DNA of 64,000 bases from CAVRZY01 sp963725415 (GCA_963725415.1 CAVRZY010000190.1:1-64000), one strand, 5' to 3'. Counted from the first letter of the stretch, positions 9,605 through 19,139 are shown. Notes: generated by a model not told the origin, from the letters alone. Translations and numbers: made by a program.

Positions 9605-10921
9605 TTGGCAACAGAGATCACGTTACCGGCGGCACCAACCCGATGGACCGTACTTCGGCGCTCGGTCGCTTTTGGCCCCGGCCTCGCCTTCCTGCTGGGC
9701 ACAATAGGTCCCCGGGACCTCATCACCAATTCGATCGCCGGCGCCTCCAGTGGCTACAGCCTCCTCTGGCTGATCGCCCTGGGGCCGCTGGTCCGGTTTT
9801 TTTACCTCGAGGCGTCGGCGCGCTACGTCTTAGTCACCGGCCGAAGCCTTCTCACGGGTTGCGGCAATGTCGGCAGATGGATCGTGCTGCTCTGGTTTGT
9901 GATGGCTGTTCTGAATCGTCACGTCTATGCGTTGATCCAGATCACCCTGCTCGGCACTGGCGCGCACTTCGTCCTCCCTCTGCCCACTCGTCATAGCGTC
10001 ATGATCTGGGGGCTGTCCTCCTGGGTTGCCGGCTTTGCCCTGATGTACTGGGGCCGGTATCGCGGGTTGGAGAAGATCAGCAGGCCCCTTGGGTTGCTGC
10101 TGGGCGCCTGCATCGTGATGGCCGCCGTCCTTTCCAGACCCGATCTTTCGGACCTGCTCAAGGGCGCCTTTTCACCCAGCCTGCCCGCCGACGTGGGCGT
10201 GTACAGTCCCACCCTCGTGCTGATGGCGTTGCTCGCTGGCGCCATCGGGTCCAACGCCAATCTCCAGTATTCCGCCTTCGTTCATGAGAAGGGGTGGCGT
10301 AATCCCTCCTTCTTGCGCCGGCAGAGAATCGACTTGCTGCTCAGCATGGCGGGCACGTTCCTCATGCTGGCGATGATTCAGATCGCCGCCGCCGGCGCCC
10401 TCCGCCCGCGAGGCATTCAGGTGGCCAAGATGGAAGATCTGATTCCCATCTTTTCAGGCGTCCTCGGCCATGCAGGACGCATTTTCCTGGGGCTTACCAT
10501 CTGGTCGATGGTTTTTTCGAACTATGTCGGATACAGCACCGGCAACGGACTCATGATCGCCGAAGTCTACCACCGGTTCATCCGCCCGTCGGGGGCGATC
10601 GCCGAACAGGACCGTGGCGCCGGAGCCTCCTATCTGCCGGCTTTCCGGTGGATTACCGCCTACGTCCTTCTCTGTCCGCTCTACGTATTTTTCACGGGCT
10701 GGTCTCCCGTCCGACTCGTGCTCGTCGGCGGTGCTGCCAGCGCGCTCTCGCTGCCGATCGTCACTTTGGTCATCCTCCGCCTGACCGCCGACCCAAAGAT
10801 CATGGGAGAGCACGCGAACAGTTGGCTGACCAACATCGTGCTTGTCCTCGCTGGAGTCGGCGCCCTCTACCTGGGCTACCAGGGGATCATCCGACTCTGG
10901 CCTGCCGTTCGCGGTTCCTGA
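9605..10921 (+). CDS. Nramp-superfamily membrane transporter lacking canonical metal-site motifs
   Basis: About 438 residues with 10-11 predicted membrane helices. The start is a TTG at 9605, set by an AGGAGGG box about seven bases upstream; the longer frame from 9566 has no such box. Helix 1 (FGPGLAFLLGTIGPRDLITN, then SIAGASSGYSLLWL) aligns with Nramp TM1, but the metal-binding DPGN motif is GPRD at residues 35-38. In the helix matching TM6 (AGAIGSNANLQYSAFVHEKG) the MPH motif is absent. The fold is Nramp-like, but divalent Mn/Fe transport should not be assumed. It is transcribed in line with the preceding TonB receptor (46 bp gap), so the two may share an mRNA. Confidence 0.7.
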   Translation: MATEITLPAAPTRWTVLRRSVAFGPGLAFLLGTIGPRDLITNSIAGASSGYSLLWLIALGPLVRFFYLEASARYVLVTGRSLLTGCGNVGRWIVLLWFVMAVLNRHVYALIQITLLGTGAHFVLPLPTRHSVMIWGLSSWVAGFALMYWGRYRGLEKISRPLGLLLGACIVMAAVLSRPDLSDLLKGAFSPSLPADVGVYSPTLVLMALLAGAIGSNANLQYSAFVHEKGWRNPSFLRRQRIDLLLSMAGTFLMLAMIQIAAAGALRPRGIQVAKMEDLIPIFSGVLGHAGRIFLGLTIWSMVFSNYVGYSTGNGLMIAEVYHRFIRPSGAIAEQDRGAGASYLPAFRWITAYVLLCPLYVFFTGWSPVRLVLVGGAASALSLPIVTLVILRLTADPKIMGEHANSWLTNIVLVLAGVGALYLGYQGIIRLWPAVRGS

Positions 10922-11161
10922 GGGCGCTGTGGTTCCCGCAAGCCCTGATGTGTCAGATGTTCCTTCACCGATCGGTTAGGGGGCGGCGGGCAGGCACACA
11001 GATCGAAGGAAGCGCCGCGAGAGGTGGGAGAGCGCCTGTGCGTGGCCAAGAGGGCATCACCGCCCGAAATCAATGGCTTGCCGGCACCCCGCTCGTCCCC
11101 GACAAGTCGACGTCACGCCATGTTAGAACCGTCAGTTCATGGCCGGGTTCATACTCTCATA

Positions 11162-11818
11162 CTAGTTTAATGTCAAAGATAGAGTTTTAAGCCAGTCAAA
11201 GGAGGTCATTGATCGAACCAAGTCCGGCTGCTGATGCAGGGTGTGAAGCCCCACGCAGAGCTGCTTGACGACCGCGCCCAGAGTCGCAAAGGTGCGGTTG
11301 CTGATGTAGTTCTCGCGCAGATGGTCCCAGATGTGCTCCACGGGATTCAGTTCTGGGCTGTAGGCGGGCAGCCGCAGCAAATGTATCGTCGGAGGAATCT
11401 GCAGACCGGCGGCGGTGTGCCACCCCGCCCCGTCCAGGAGCATCAAGCAGTGTTCGTTGCGGAATTGCGTGGCGGTCTGATCCAGAAATAGCGACATGGC
11501 CTGGGCGTCCACCCAGGGCAGAACCAGCGAGCAAAGTTGACCGTCCAGGGGGCTAACCGCAGCCAAGCCGTAGACGAACTGCCGTACAATCTGCTGCCCC
11601 ACCACGGGCCGCAGTGGCCAGGGCGCCCAGCAGCGGCGCTGATCGCTGATGCAGCCAAAGCGGGCCTCGTCCTGAAACAGCAATCGCAGGCGGACCCCTG
11701 AGGGCAACCGGGTCAGGATCGTTTGGATGACCCGGGGAAGTTTTTTTTGAAGCGTTCTTGGTCTCTCGGCTGGGCCTTGGGGTGACGGGGCCGCGGCCCC
11801 AGTTTCCGCCACCCGCAC
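11162..11818 (-). CDS. IS630 transposase, second frame (DDE catalytic half)
   Basis: This frame contains the RNase H-like DDE domain: the first acidic residue in LLFQDEARFG, the second in LMLLDGAGWH, and the third in SPELNPVEHIWDHLREN. It has no plausible ribosome site of its own and overlaps the first frame across the A8 run at 11741-11748, so it is most likely made as a frameshift fusion. All catalytic motifs look intact, so the element may still be mobile. Confidence 0.85.
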   Translation of the reverse strand: MRVAETGAAAPSPQGPAERPRTLQKKLPRVIQTILTRLPSGVRLRLLFQDEARFGCISDQRRCWAPWPLRPVVGQQIVRQFVYGLAAVSPLDGQLCSLVLPWVDAQAMSLFLDQTATQFRNEHCLMLLDGAGWHTAAGLQIPPTIHLLRLPAYSPELNPVEHIWDHLRENYISNRTFATLGAVVKQLCVGLHTLHQQPDLVRSMTSFDWLKTLSLTLN

Positions 11819-12228
11819 CGGTGCAGCAACCGGTAGACATAGCCCAAAGAGACCCGGCGGTGCAACCGCTTCTCCAACTGGCTACGGAACTGCTTGGCCG
11901 TCAGCACCTGGCCCTGTGCGGCGCGAGGTAACCATTGCTGGAGAAAGGCTTCCTCCTCTTCCACCGACAAAAACGCCCAGCGGCGCCCGCCCCGGCCTTG
12001 CCGTTGGAGTCCTTCCGGACCCTGATGGTTGTACTGCGAAATCCACAGCCAGATGGCTTGCTTGGAGGCGCACAGCAACTCGGCGACTTGATGAGCCGCC
12101 AACTGGCCGACATGCGTCAGCCAGATCGCCAAGCGTCTTTGGTAGCTGGATTTGTCGGGCGCTTCGCGCACCCAGGTCTGCAAACCCTCCGTGGATAGCC
12201 ACGGTTCGATCCGCGCAGGCGGGCGCAT
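11713..12228 (-). CDS. IS630 transposase, first frame (winged-helix DNA-binding half)
   Basis: The start is the ATG at 12228, which has a GGGAG box eight bases upstream; the frame is open to 12255. The product holds two helix-turn-helix modules (AIWLTHVGQLAAHQVAELLC with ASKQAIWLWISQYNH, and AKQFRSQLEKRLHRRVSLGYVY) that bind the element ends. The frame ends after FKKNFPGSSKRS. The minus strand carries eight consecutive A at 11741-11748 inside the overlap with the second frame. This is a slippery run where a -1 shift would join the two halves, as is common in IS630 elements. Confidence 0.8.
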   Translation of the reverse strand: MRPPARIEPWLSTEGLQTWVREAPDKSSYQRRLAIWLTHVGQLAAHQVAELLCASKQAIWLWISQYNHQGPEGLQRQGRGGRRWAFLSVEEEEAFLQQWLPRAAQGQVLTAKQFRSQLEKRLHRRVSLGYVYRLLHRCGWRKLGPRPRHPKAQPRDQERFKKNFPGSSKRS

Positions 12229-12283
12229 ATCAGTCTCCCACCTGCAATCATACAATACCCTATGTTTGATGTCAAACTGGTAT

Positions 12284-12433
12284 CAATCCTGGTCGCCGTC
12301 CGCCTGTTCCTCCGCAGCCGCGGCGACACCGCCCTCAAAGTCCTCGCTCTGCGGCAGCAGATCGCGGTGCTCATGCGGAGGCGGCCGCGACCGACATTGA
12401 ACTCCCTGGATCGGCTCTTCCGGCCGCTATTTC
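12284..12433 (+). pseudogene. Fragment of an integrase-type transposase N-terminus
   Basis: Translation just right of the IS630 end reads LALRQQIAVLMRRRPRP then LNSLDRLF. This is a stretch I associate with the N-terminal part of integrase-core (rve) transposases common in Acidobacteriota and Planctomycetes. It breaks off after about 50 codons, where repeat copy A begins. No catalytic domain follows. It is a scar, not a gene. Confidence 0.5.
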
Positions 12434-13330
12434 GGCCCGGAGGACCGGGCCGGCGCCCAGCGAGTGGCGCTCATTAACCAGCGCACCGCCGAGCGGTATT
12501 TCCCCAATGAGAACCCGGTCGGTAGGAGCATCGCCTATGGCGCCAAGCCCAAGCCAGGCAGTTGGGTTCGATGTGACCCATAGAACCATGAGCCTGGTCC
12601 TGCGAACCACCGTGGAGCCGGAGACTCTCAGCCAGGCTGTCCGGCGCGAGTTGGCCGAACTGGACCGCGACGCGGCGCTCTTCCTGGTGAAGACCATGGG
12701 GCAGGTGGTCTACGACTCGACTACGGGGACGTGGCTGCTGTCCCGGCTGCTGACCATCTTCAGCGCGCTGGCCCTGGTGCTGGCGCTGATCGGAGTCTAC
12801 GGCGTGATGTCCTGCCTGGTCACCGAGCGCATCCACGAGTTCGGCGTGCGCATGGCCCTAGGCGCGGGGCGTGGCGCCATCCTGCGTCTGGTGCTCCGCG
12901 ACGGGCTGCGCCAGGGTCTGAAAGGTACGCTTCTGAGAATCTCCTGTGCCGTTGGTTCCAGCCGCCCCCTTGGCCAGTACATCATCGGGATGTCGCCCCT
13001 CCACGTGGCCACGTGCGCCGGCGCCGCCGCCCTGGTCCTCGGCGTGGTCCTGATCGCCAGCTTAGTCGCCGCCCACCGCGCCTCCCGCGTGGACCCCCTG
13101 GCGGCCCTGCGCCACGAGTAGTTGCGCTGAACTTCCCGCCTACCCGCGCAGCGGCTCCACTGCTGGAAACAACTCCCGGCCTACCTCCGCAGCGGCGCCA
13201 GCACAGTCCAACGGTGGCAGCGGGAGCAGGCCCCAAGTCGCACCCGTGTCGACCTTCAGTCCTCGGCTTCCGAATAGGGCGTGTACGGCCGAGTGGCCCG
13301 GCTCCTCCGGTCAGCACAAGCTGACTTGCC
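12434..13330 (+). repeat. Repeat copy A: decayed 3' end of an ADOP permease gene plus downstream tail
   Basis: This is the first of three direct copies (B at 21533, C at 27483). It encodes the last third of a MacB-like permease: VALINQRTAERYFPNENP, then RTTVEPETLSQAVRRELAEL, then FSALALVLALIGVYGVMSC, ending VDPLAALRHE at 13121. An internal deletion near 12567 removes the WMTIVGIVGNVRDAG segment kept in B and C. After the stop, a non-coding tail of about 200 bases is shared with B and C. In one frame that tail still resembles the TVQRWEREQG helix-turn-helix seen in the HTH-TPR gene at 31 kb. Copy A lacks the 150-bp upstream block of B and C. It is not a functional gene. Confidence 0.75.
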
Positions 13331-13648
13331 GGTTCGAACCCGGGTTGAGAGCTCAGCCCAGCGTCCAACTTCCGGATGGCTGACGATCCAACCGGAATCT
13401 AGCCTGATGCAAGGTTCACGAGCGTGGCAAGGAGCCGTCTGAAACCGACTGGCGCAATGCTCCGGTGCCATGGGTGCTTGGGACCTGCACGGTGTCGAAG
13501 TCGTCCACGGAGGTCTGGTCTTCGGTCGCGTTCTGGGATTCTTTTCCGATGACTGAAGTGGAATTGATCTGACTGGACGAATCGGTTCTGGGGCGGCGGT
13601 GGTGAGCGGCCGACGTTTCCGGGAAACAACGATTGTCCGTTTCGGACG
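13331..13648. other. Intergenic stretch without recognised gene
   Basis: Between the end of repeat A and the ADP-ribosylglycohydrolase gene I see only short low-quality open frames. A GGTTCGAACC stretch near 13331-13342 resembles a tRNA T-loop, but no tRNA body surrounds it. Confidence 0.4.
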
Positions 13649-14851
13649 CTATTTCACCAGCAAGGACTCGAGTTCGTTGGTTTGGCTTTTTACTTTGCGC
13701 AACTCGTTTCTACAGGCCTTGTATAGGCCCTCGGCGATTTGGCGCGCGGTGCGCTTGTCGACTGTATAAGGGTCCGTAACGACAGCCTTCTCGACGAGTT
13801 CCACCCACTCGCGCGGCCAGGCCTGGATCCCACGCAGCGCGCCGGCGAGGCCTCCCGCCACATAGGCCTTGCAGTCGGTGTCGCGGCCGAGGTTGGTCGC
13901 GTAAAGCGTGGCTTCGCGCGGCTGGCCGTTGGCCAGTTTGAAACAGGCCAGGCCGCCGGCCAGGATGTCAATGGCATTGGAGACGGGTCTGCCCTCATAA
14001 AACTTCTGGTACAAGGGGCGGATTTCTTTCCAGTCCTTTGCGTTTTTCGCGAAACCGAGAACCGTTTCCACCTCCTTGCGCGAGCCGGGCGGCAGTTGTG
14101 CCAAAGCGGTGGCAATCACCGAATCAACGGTGGCATTCGGCCGTATCGCCTCAGCCGTGGCCGCGGCGATGGCGGCGCAGTTCTCCAGCGCATTGTTGTA
14201 CACCAAGGTGCTCCTAAACCGGCCGTCCTCGGTCTGCTTGTCATCCCGCCAAAGGGGCCGGCCCTGAGAGTCCTTGATGCGACCGAGATCGAGCGCGTCC
14301 TTGGCTGCGACGTCCGGACGGCAGGCGCTGATCAGGCCGAGAGGCTGCATCATCTTGGCCGTGCCCATGAAGCCCGGCCAGATGGCATAACGGCCGACCT
14401 CATAGGGGGGCATGCCCGCTTTGAGCAGGTCGTAGATGATTCTGTCTTGCGGGCCGATGCGGAAGCCGATCTTGGTGGGGTCGATGCTTTCGACCCACTC
14501 GCGGGCCAGTTCCTCGATACTGATCCTGCCGCCCTTCTTGATGATGGCGGAACACATCAGCTTATAGCGCTCCATGCCGTCCTCGGTCCAGCCCGGCTGG
14601 TTCGGGACACCTCTGGATCGAGAGTCGGCCACGAACTTGTCCAGGAAACCATAGGTCTTCTCGATCCTCTCCCAGGTCCACCCCTCAACCGGAGCGCCCA
14701 TGGCATTGCCGATGTAGGCGCCGGCCACGGCGCCGTAGATGTGGGCGAAGAGCCGGTCGTTCGGCGGGTCGCCGGCCGCCGACTGAGCATAGCTGACAGC
14801 ACCGCCCGCCAACAGGACGATGATGAAGAACGTCCCCACTCGATATCTCAT
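13649..14851 (-). CDS. Secreted ADP-ribosylglycohydrolase-family protein
   Basis: About 400 residues. The start is the ATG at 14851 (MRYRVGTFF), which has a GGGAGG box eight bases upstream; the ATG eight codons earlier does not. A signal peptide ends near AVSYAQS. The body follows the ADP-ribosylglycohydrolase fold: GAVAGAYIGNAMGAPVEGWT at the N-terminus, a modified first acidic motif GWTEDGMERYK (TDD-type in classical enzymes), and a C-terminal NLGRDTDCKAYVAGGLAGAL matching the GGDTD Mg-binding motif. Export suggests an envelope or extracellular substrate; secreted relatives are common in Acidobacteriota and Planctomycetes. The exact substrate is unknown. Confidence 0.75.
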   Translation of the reverse strand: MRYRVGTFFIIVLLAGGAVSYAQSAAGDPPNDRLFAHIYGAVAGAYIGNAMGAPVEGWTWERIEKTYGFLDKFVADSRSRGVPNQPGWTEDGMERYKLMCSAIIKKGGRISIEELAREWVESIDPTKIGFRIGPQDRIIYDLLKAGMPPYEVGRYAIWPGFMGTAKMMQPLGLISACRPDVAAKDALDLGRIKDSQGRPLWRDDKQTEDGRFRSTLVYNNALENCAAIAAATAEAIRPNATVDSVIATALAQLPPGSRKEVETVLGFAKNAKDWKEIRPLYQKFYEGRPVSNAIDILAGGLACFKLANGQPREATLYATNLGRDTDCKAYVAGGLAGALRGIQAWPREWVELVEKAVVTDPYTVDKRTARQIAEGLYKACRNELRKVKSQTNELESLLVK

Positions 14852-14977
14852 TTGCATGTCCTCCCAGAAGTCCGGCATCGCGGATCTCCGTACGTTGATT
14901 CCTAGCAGGATGCTGAAATAGTAACTGTGACGACGAGGTCTTGCCTTGCAAGTCGTTTTTCAGAGTATTTGCTCCGA

Positions 14978-16237
14978 TAGGAGAGAGCTGAGTCGTAAGC
15001 GAAAAGGGCCTATTGGGGCCTCATTTTTATCCCGGCGACCCTTTTTGGGCCGTCCGGGCGCACTTCTCCCTCGATACTTCCTCAGGTAACCGCCGCCGCC
15101 AAGTTGCGGATGCGGACCAGATTGTAGGCGGCCGCCGCCAGAGTGAACATCCAGCGCACCAACTCCAGTCCCCGATACCGCAGCTTCCTCATTCCTCCCA
15201 CCGTCTTCATCCACCCGAAGATCTCCTCGACCCGCTTGCGCTTCCGCTGGCTGATGAGGTAGCCGGCCTGCCGGGTGGTGCGAGCATCGATCGCGCTCCT
15301 ACGATTCTTGTTGTTCTGCGCCACGTGCGGCGTCACCTTCAGGTTCCGGGCCTCGGCTACAAACTCGGCCGTGTCATAGTTCTTATCTGCCCCCAGGGTC
15401 ACGCGGTGATCGCCGGGAATCGCCTCCGCCATCAGCAGGGCGGCGTCCCGCTCGGCTGTGCCGTTGGCCAGCAGTACTTCCGCGTTGACCACCAGCCCGT
15501 GGCGGTTCTCCATCAGCACATGCCCGCTGTAGCTCAGCTTGGCTTCCTTGCCCGCTCCCTTCCGAGCCAGCAAGGCGTCCGGGTCGGTCGTGGAGCAGTG
15601 TGTCTGGTTGCTGCGCTTCTCGCCGTGAAAGTCCACCGTGGGATTGCCCGGATCGTCCGCCGGCGGCTGCTCCTCGTGGTCTGCCCGTTTGAAGCTCTTC
15701 AGGCTCGCCCAGGCCTCCAGCAGCGTGCCGTCCACCGTAAAATGCTCGTCGGAAACCAGCTCCGAAGCTTTGGCCTCTTGCAGCACCAACTGGAACAAGA
15801 GCTTGGCGACATCGGCTTCCAGCAGGCGGTCGCGATTCTTGCTGAAGACCGTTGCGTCCCAGACCGGCTCGTCCATGTTCAATCCCACGAACCAGCGGAA
15901 CAACAGGTTATAGTCCAGTTGCTCCATCAGCATCCGCTCGCTGCGGATGGTGTAGAAGATCTGCAGCAGAAGCGCCCGCAGCAGCCTCTCCGGCGGGATC
16001 GAGGGCCGCCCAATCTCGGAATACATGGCCGAGAACTCGGCCGACAATTGGTTGAGAATGCGGTCCGTCATCTGGCGGATCGCCCGCAGCGGGTGGTCCT
16101 GGGGAACTCGCTGTTCCAGCGAGAGGTAGCTGAACATGGCCGATTGCTGGAGGTCTGTGCCGCGCATAGATAAAACAATTATACAACAAAATGTTTTATT
16201 CGTAACCTCCGAGACTTACTTTTTCAGCACCCTGCTA
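14978..16237 (-). mobile_element. IS5-family insertion sequence (boundaries approximate)
   Basis: A 1.26-kb unit surrounds the transposase. Weak inverted ends are suggested by TAGGAGAGAGCTGA at 14978-14991 and the complement of the right end TAGCAGGGTGCTGA (16224-16237), matching at about 11 of 14 positions, each beginning at a TAG that could derive from a YTAR target. The boundary call is tentative because the arms are short and imperfect. Confidence 0.6.
15082..16167 (-). CDS. IS5-family transposase
   Basis: 361 residues. The N-terminal DUF772-type domain (SIPPERLLRALLLQIFYTIR, LFRWFVGLNMDEPVWDATVF) is followed by the DDE core: HFTVDGTLLEAWAS (first Asp), TLGADKNYDTAEFV (second Asp) and RKRVEEIFGWMKTVGGMRK (Glu region). 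The frame is complete and uninterrupted, so the transposase may be active. Confidence 0.85.
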   Translation of the reverse strand: MRGTDLQQSAMFSYLSLEQRVPQDHPLRAIRQMTDRILNQLSAEFSAMYSEIGRPSIPPERLLRALLLQIFYTIRSERMLMEQLDYNLLFRWFVGLNMDEPVWDATVFSKNRDRLLEADVAKLLFQLVLQEAKASELVSDEHFTVDGTLLEAWASLKSFKRADHEEQPPADDPGNPTVDFHGEKRSNQTHCSTTDPDALLARKGAGKEAKLSYSGHVLMENRHGLVVNAEVLLANGTAERDAALLMAEAIPGDHRVTLGADKNYDTAEFVAEARNLKVTPHVAQNNKNRRSAIDARTTRQAGYLISQRKRKRVEEIFGWMKTVGGMRKLRYRGLELVRWMFTLAAAAYNLVRIRNLAAAVT

Positions 16238-16511
16238 GGTGTCGATCGTCACCTCCGGGCAACAGAAAAGCCCGTTGGCCACACGACAGTATACACAATA
16301 CTTCTCGGGGGACCCTTCCGGTTGTTCTGTCCATGCCGCGCGACTCCGGCCATCGTCCAAGAGGGCGGCCGTGGGCCGTTCCAGCCAGAAGATGTTCAGC
16401 CGGAAGACTGGGGCGACAGGAGAGGAGAGTTTGCCACCGCAAAGTCCCCGACGCCTTGGCGCCTCCGGGAGGATTACTCGCGAATTATCCTCATGATCCC
16501 TCCCTGAATCC
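16238..16511. other. Gap between IS5 element and permease gene
   Basis: About 270 bases with no supported coding frame and no clear repeat. It may be the former 3' flank of the permease gene separated by the IS insertion. Confidence 0.4.
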
Positions 16512-18962
16512 TTACTCGACCCGTAGCGCCGAGGCCGGCTGGAGCCGCGTCGCCCGCAAGGCGGGTACAAGACAGGCTAGCATCGCCACGGCCGCCAGCA
16601 CCAACGACACTCCCGCGAAGATCGCGGGGTCGAGCGTGTTCACCTGATAGAGAAAACCGGCCAGCGCCCGGGTGGCGGCAAACGCGCCAGCCAACCCGAG
16701 GACCAGGCCGACCAGGGTGGTGCGCAGACCCTGGCGCAGGACCAGGCGCAGCACGTCTCCGCGCCCGGCGCCCAACGCCATGCGGACGGCCAGTTCGTGC
16801 GTGCGCCGGCTGACGGCATGCGCCATCACCCCATAGACCCCCACCAACGCCAGCGCCAGGGCCAGCACACTGAAGGGGCCCACCAGCTTGACCGGGCCGG
16901 CCGTGTTCTGGACCGAGTCTTCCAGAAACCGGGTGTGGGTCATTACGTTGGAGATCGGCAGGCTGGAGTCGAGCTGCTGGATCTCGCGCAACACCGCCGG
17001 GATGACACCACGCGGATCACCCTCGGCACGCACGTGCAAGTACAGCCGGCGGAAGTAGTCGATCTGGCTCAAGGCCAGGCAGAAGTACGGCTGCGGGGAC
17101 TCGCTGAGGGAGTCGTACTTGCCATCCTTGATCATGCCTACCACCTCCCAGGTTTGACCCGCGGACCGCAACACGTGCCCCACAGGATCCCTGCCGGGCC
17201 AATAGCGGCGCGCCATGGCTTCGTTGACGACGGCCACGCGCCTGCTGCTGGCGGTGTCACGCTGGTCGATGGGGCGTCCGCGCAGCACCGGGATGCCCAG
17301 GGTCTCGAAGTAGCGCGGCCCGACGGCGTTGAAGCGCAAGATCATCAATTCGTCGTGGCGGGGTTGGTAACCCTCAACCGCGACGGCGTTGCGGACGTGA
17401 AGCTGCCCGAGCGGCGTATCCAGCGTCAGCGCCGCTGAGCGGACGCCCGGAAGGGCCGTCACGCGCTCAACCACCTGCCGCTGGAACTGCCGGCCCTTGG
17501 CTTCGTCATACTGCCCGTAGCCAAGATTGAGGGGCAGCACAAAACCGTTACGGGCCTCGAATCCCGGGTGTACGGCCAGAGTGTTCCCCAGGCTGCGCAG
17601 GCACAGCCCCGTGGAGATCAGCAGCACCAGCGACAGCGCCAACTGCGCGGCCACCAACCCGCTTTGGAGCCGGGTCTTGCTCCGCCCCGGGCTCACCGAC
17701 AGGGACTGACCCTTCAGTGCCGCGCACTGGCCCGTCCGTGCGCTTTGGAGGGCCGGCGCCAGGCCAAACACCACCGCGCTGGCCAGCCCGAGCAGCAGCG
17801 TGTAGACCAGCACGCCGCGGTCCAGGCCGGTATCCAACTCCAGGCGTAGCTCGATGATGCCGGGTGAGAGCGCCTTGAGCAGGTCCACCCCCCAGGCGGC
17901 CAGCAACAACCCCAGGCCGCAACCCAGCGCGGCCAGCAGCAGACTTTCCGTGAGAAACTGCCGCACGATCCGGGCGCGCGAGGCCCCCAGCGCCAGCCGC
18001 ACCGCGACCTCCCGCTGCCGCCCCACCACCCGTGCCAGCAGCAGGTTGGCCACGTTGCCGCAAGCGATCAGCAGCACCAGGCCTACCACCACCAGCACGA
18101 TGAACATCAGTTGCTTGATCGTGTCGGTGGTATCCAGCCAGCCGATGCGGTTGCGGTCCGCCTCCACCATCGGGAACCGTTTGCCCCGGTTAGTGTTTGG
18201 GTACTCTTGCGCTAGGTTGGCCGCCAGCACGTCCGTGGCGGCTTGCGCCTGCGCCAGGCTCACGCCCGGTTTTAGCCGGGCCACCAGCTTTAGCATGGTG
18301 CGGCCCCGGGCGTTGAAATCTACCGGAAACATTGAGACCCGGCCAGACATCATGACGGGTACGAATACTTCGGGCGCCAGGACCGAGCACAGGCCGGTAA
18401 ATCCGCTGGGCGCCACTCCCACCACGGTAAAAGGGTAGTTATTGAGCAGTACGGTCTTGCCGATGATCTCGGAGTCAGAAGCGAAGCGGTTCTGCCACGC
18501 GCGGTGGCTCAGGATGGCCACCGCATGGGCATCGGGCGTCTCATCCTCCTGCGGGAAAAACGTGCGACCCAGGACCGGCTTCACGCCCAGCAGGTTGAAG
18601 TAGTTCCAGGTGACGGTCTGCGCCATGACCACTTCGGCTTGGCCGCGCGCCTTCAGCCCGATGGGATAGTAGAAATGCGCCGCCACTCCGGAGAATACCG
18701 TGTTGCGGTCGCGGAGGTCCTTGTAATCCGGGTAGGAGCTGTGGGAGTTGCGGCCCTCGGCAGGGAAGCGGGTGAACAGCGCCACCAGCCGCTCCGGCGC
18801 TTCCACCGGCAGGGGCCGCAACAACAATCCGTTGGCGAAGCTGAAGATCGTGGTGTTGGCCCCGATGCCCAGGGCCAGCGAGAGCACCGCCAGGACGGTA
18901 ACGCCGGGGCTCTTGAGGAGCATCCGCACGCCATAGCGGAGGTCCAGGAGCAGTGTGTGCAT
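16512..18962 (-). CDS. MacB/FtsX-like ABC transporter permease (ADOP type)
   Basis: 816 residues from the ATG at 18962 (MHTLLLDLRYGVRMLLKSPG), which has an AGGAAG box upstream; the longer frame to 19187 is not credible. Structure: N-terminal ADOP segment; first helix (VTVLAVLSLALGIGANTTIFS); periplasmic MacB-PCD-like domain; three-helix FtsX domain in the middle (LLIACGNVANLLLARVVGRQREVAVRLALGA); a second periplasmic domain; and a C-terminal FtsX domain (ALALALVGVYGVMAHAVSRRTHELAVRMALGA) ending in ATRLQPASALRVE. Such permeases pair with a separate ATPase, not present here, and export peptides, antibiotics or lipids or act in mechanotransmission. It is the only intact member in the window; repeats A-C are decayed relatives. 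Confidence 0.85.
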   Translation of the reverse strand: MHTLLLDLRYGVRMLLKSPGVTVLAVLSLALGIGANTTIFSFANGLLLRPLPVEAPERLVALFTRFPAEGRNSHSSYPDYKDLRDRNTVFSGVAAHFYYPIGLKARGQAEVVMAQTVTWNYFNLLGVKPVLGRTFFPQEDETPDAHAVAILSHRAWQNRFASDSEIIGKTVLLNNYPFTVVGVAPSGFTGLCSVLAPEVFVPVMMSGRVSMFPVDFNARGRTMLKLVARLKPGVSLAQAQAATDVLAANLAQEYPNTNRGKRFPMVEADRNRIGWLDTTDTIKQLMFIVLVVVGLVLLIACGNVANLLLARVVGRQREVAVRLALGASRARIVRQFLTESLLLAALGCGLGLLLAAWGVDLLKALSPGIIELRLELDTGLDRGVLVYTLLLGLASAVVFGLAPALQSARTGQCAALKGQSLSVSPGRSKTRLQSGLVAAQLALSLVLLISTGLCLRSLGNTLAVHPGFEARNGFVLPLNLGYGQYDEAKGRQFQRQVVERVTALPGVRSAALTLDTPLGQLHVRNAVAVEGYQPRHDELMILRFNAVGPRYFETLGIPVLRGRPIDQRDTASSRRVAVVNEAMARRYWPGRDPVGHVLRSAGQTWEVVGMIKDGKYDSLSESPQPYFCLALSQIDYFRRLYLHVRAEGDPRGVIPAVLREIQQLDSSLPISNVMTHTRFLEDSVQNTAGPVKLVGPFSVLALALALVGVYGVMAHAVSRRTHELAVRMALGAGRGDVLRLVLRQGLRTTLVGLVLGLAGAFAATRALAGFLYQVNTLDPAIFAGVSLVLAAVAMLACLVPALRATRLQPASALRVE

Positions 18963-19139
18963 GCCTGTCTTCCTTTCTACCAACGTAGGGAGGGCAACTG
19001 AAGTTCCAATCGGCAATTCCGCGGAACGCAACAAGTTAACGGCTGGCGTTCGAGCCCGGATGTCCGCTGGTGGGACGGGCCATCCCAGGAGCGGACAGCG
19101 TCGCCCGCCCAGCAGCACGGAAAGAACCGGCTGCCGGAT

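Larger units (their letters stand above)
11160..12282 (-). mobile_element. IS630-family insertion sequence
   Basis: The element is bounded by imperfect inverted repeats: left arm 11159-11182 (ATACTAGTTTAATGTC...) and right arm 12260-12283, whose complement reads ATACCAGTTTGACATC.... They match at 19 of 24 positions. A TA dinucleotide at each edge fits the TA target duplication of IS630/Tc1-type elements. It encodes a two-frame transposase on the minus strand. The right end interrupts, or lies beside, a fragment of another transposase. Confidence 0.85.

Noticed and set aside
7717..9729. 670-codon minus-strand frame
   Set aside because: Antisense to the TonB receptor barrel. No recognisable domain.
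13325..13350. T-loop-like GGTTCGAACC suggesting a tRNA
   Set aside because: No anticodon arm, D-arm or matching acceptor strand could be found around it.
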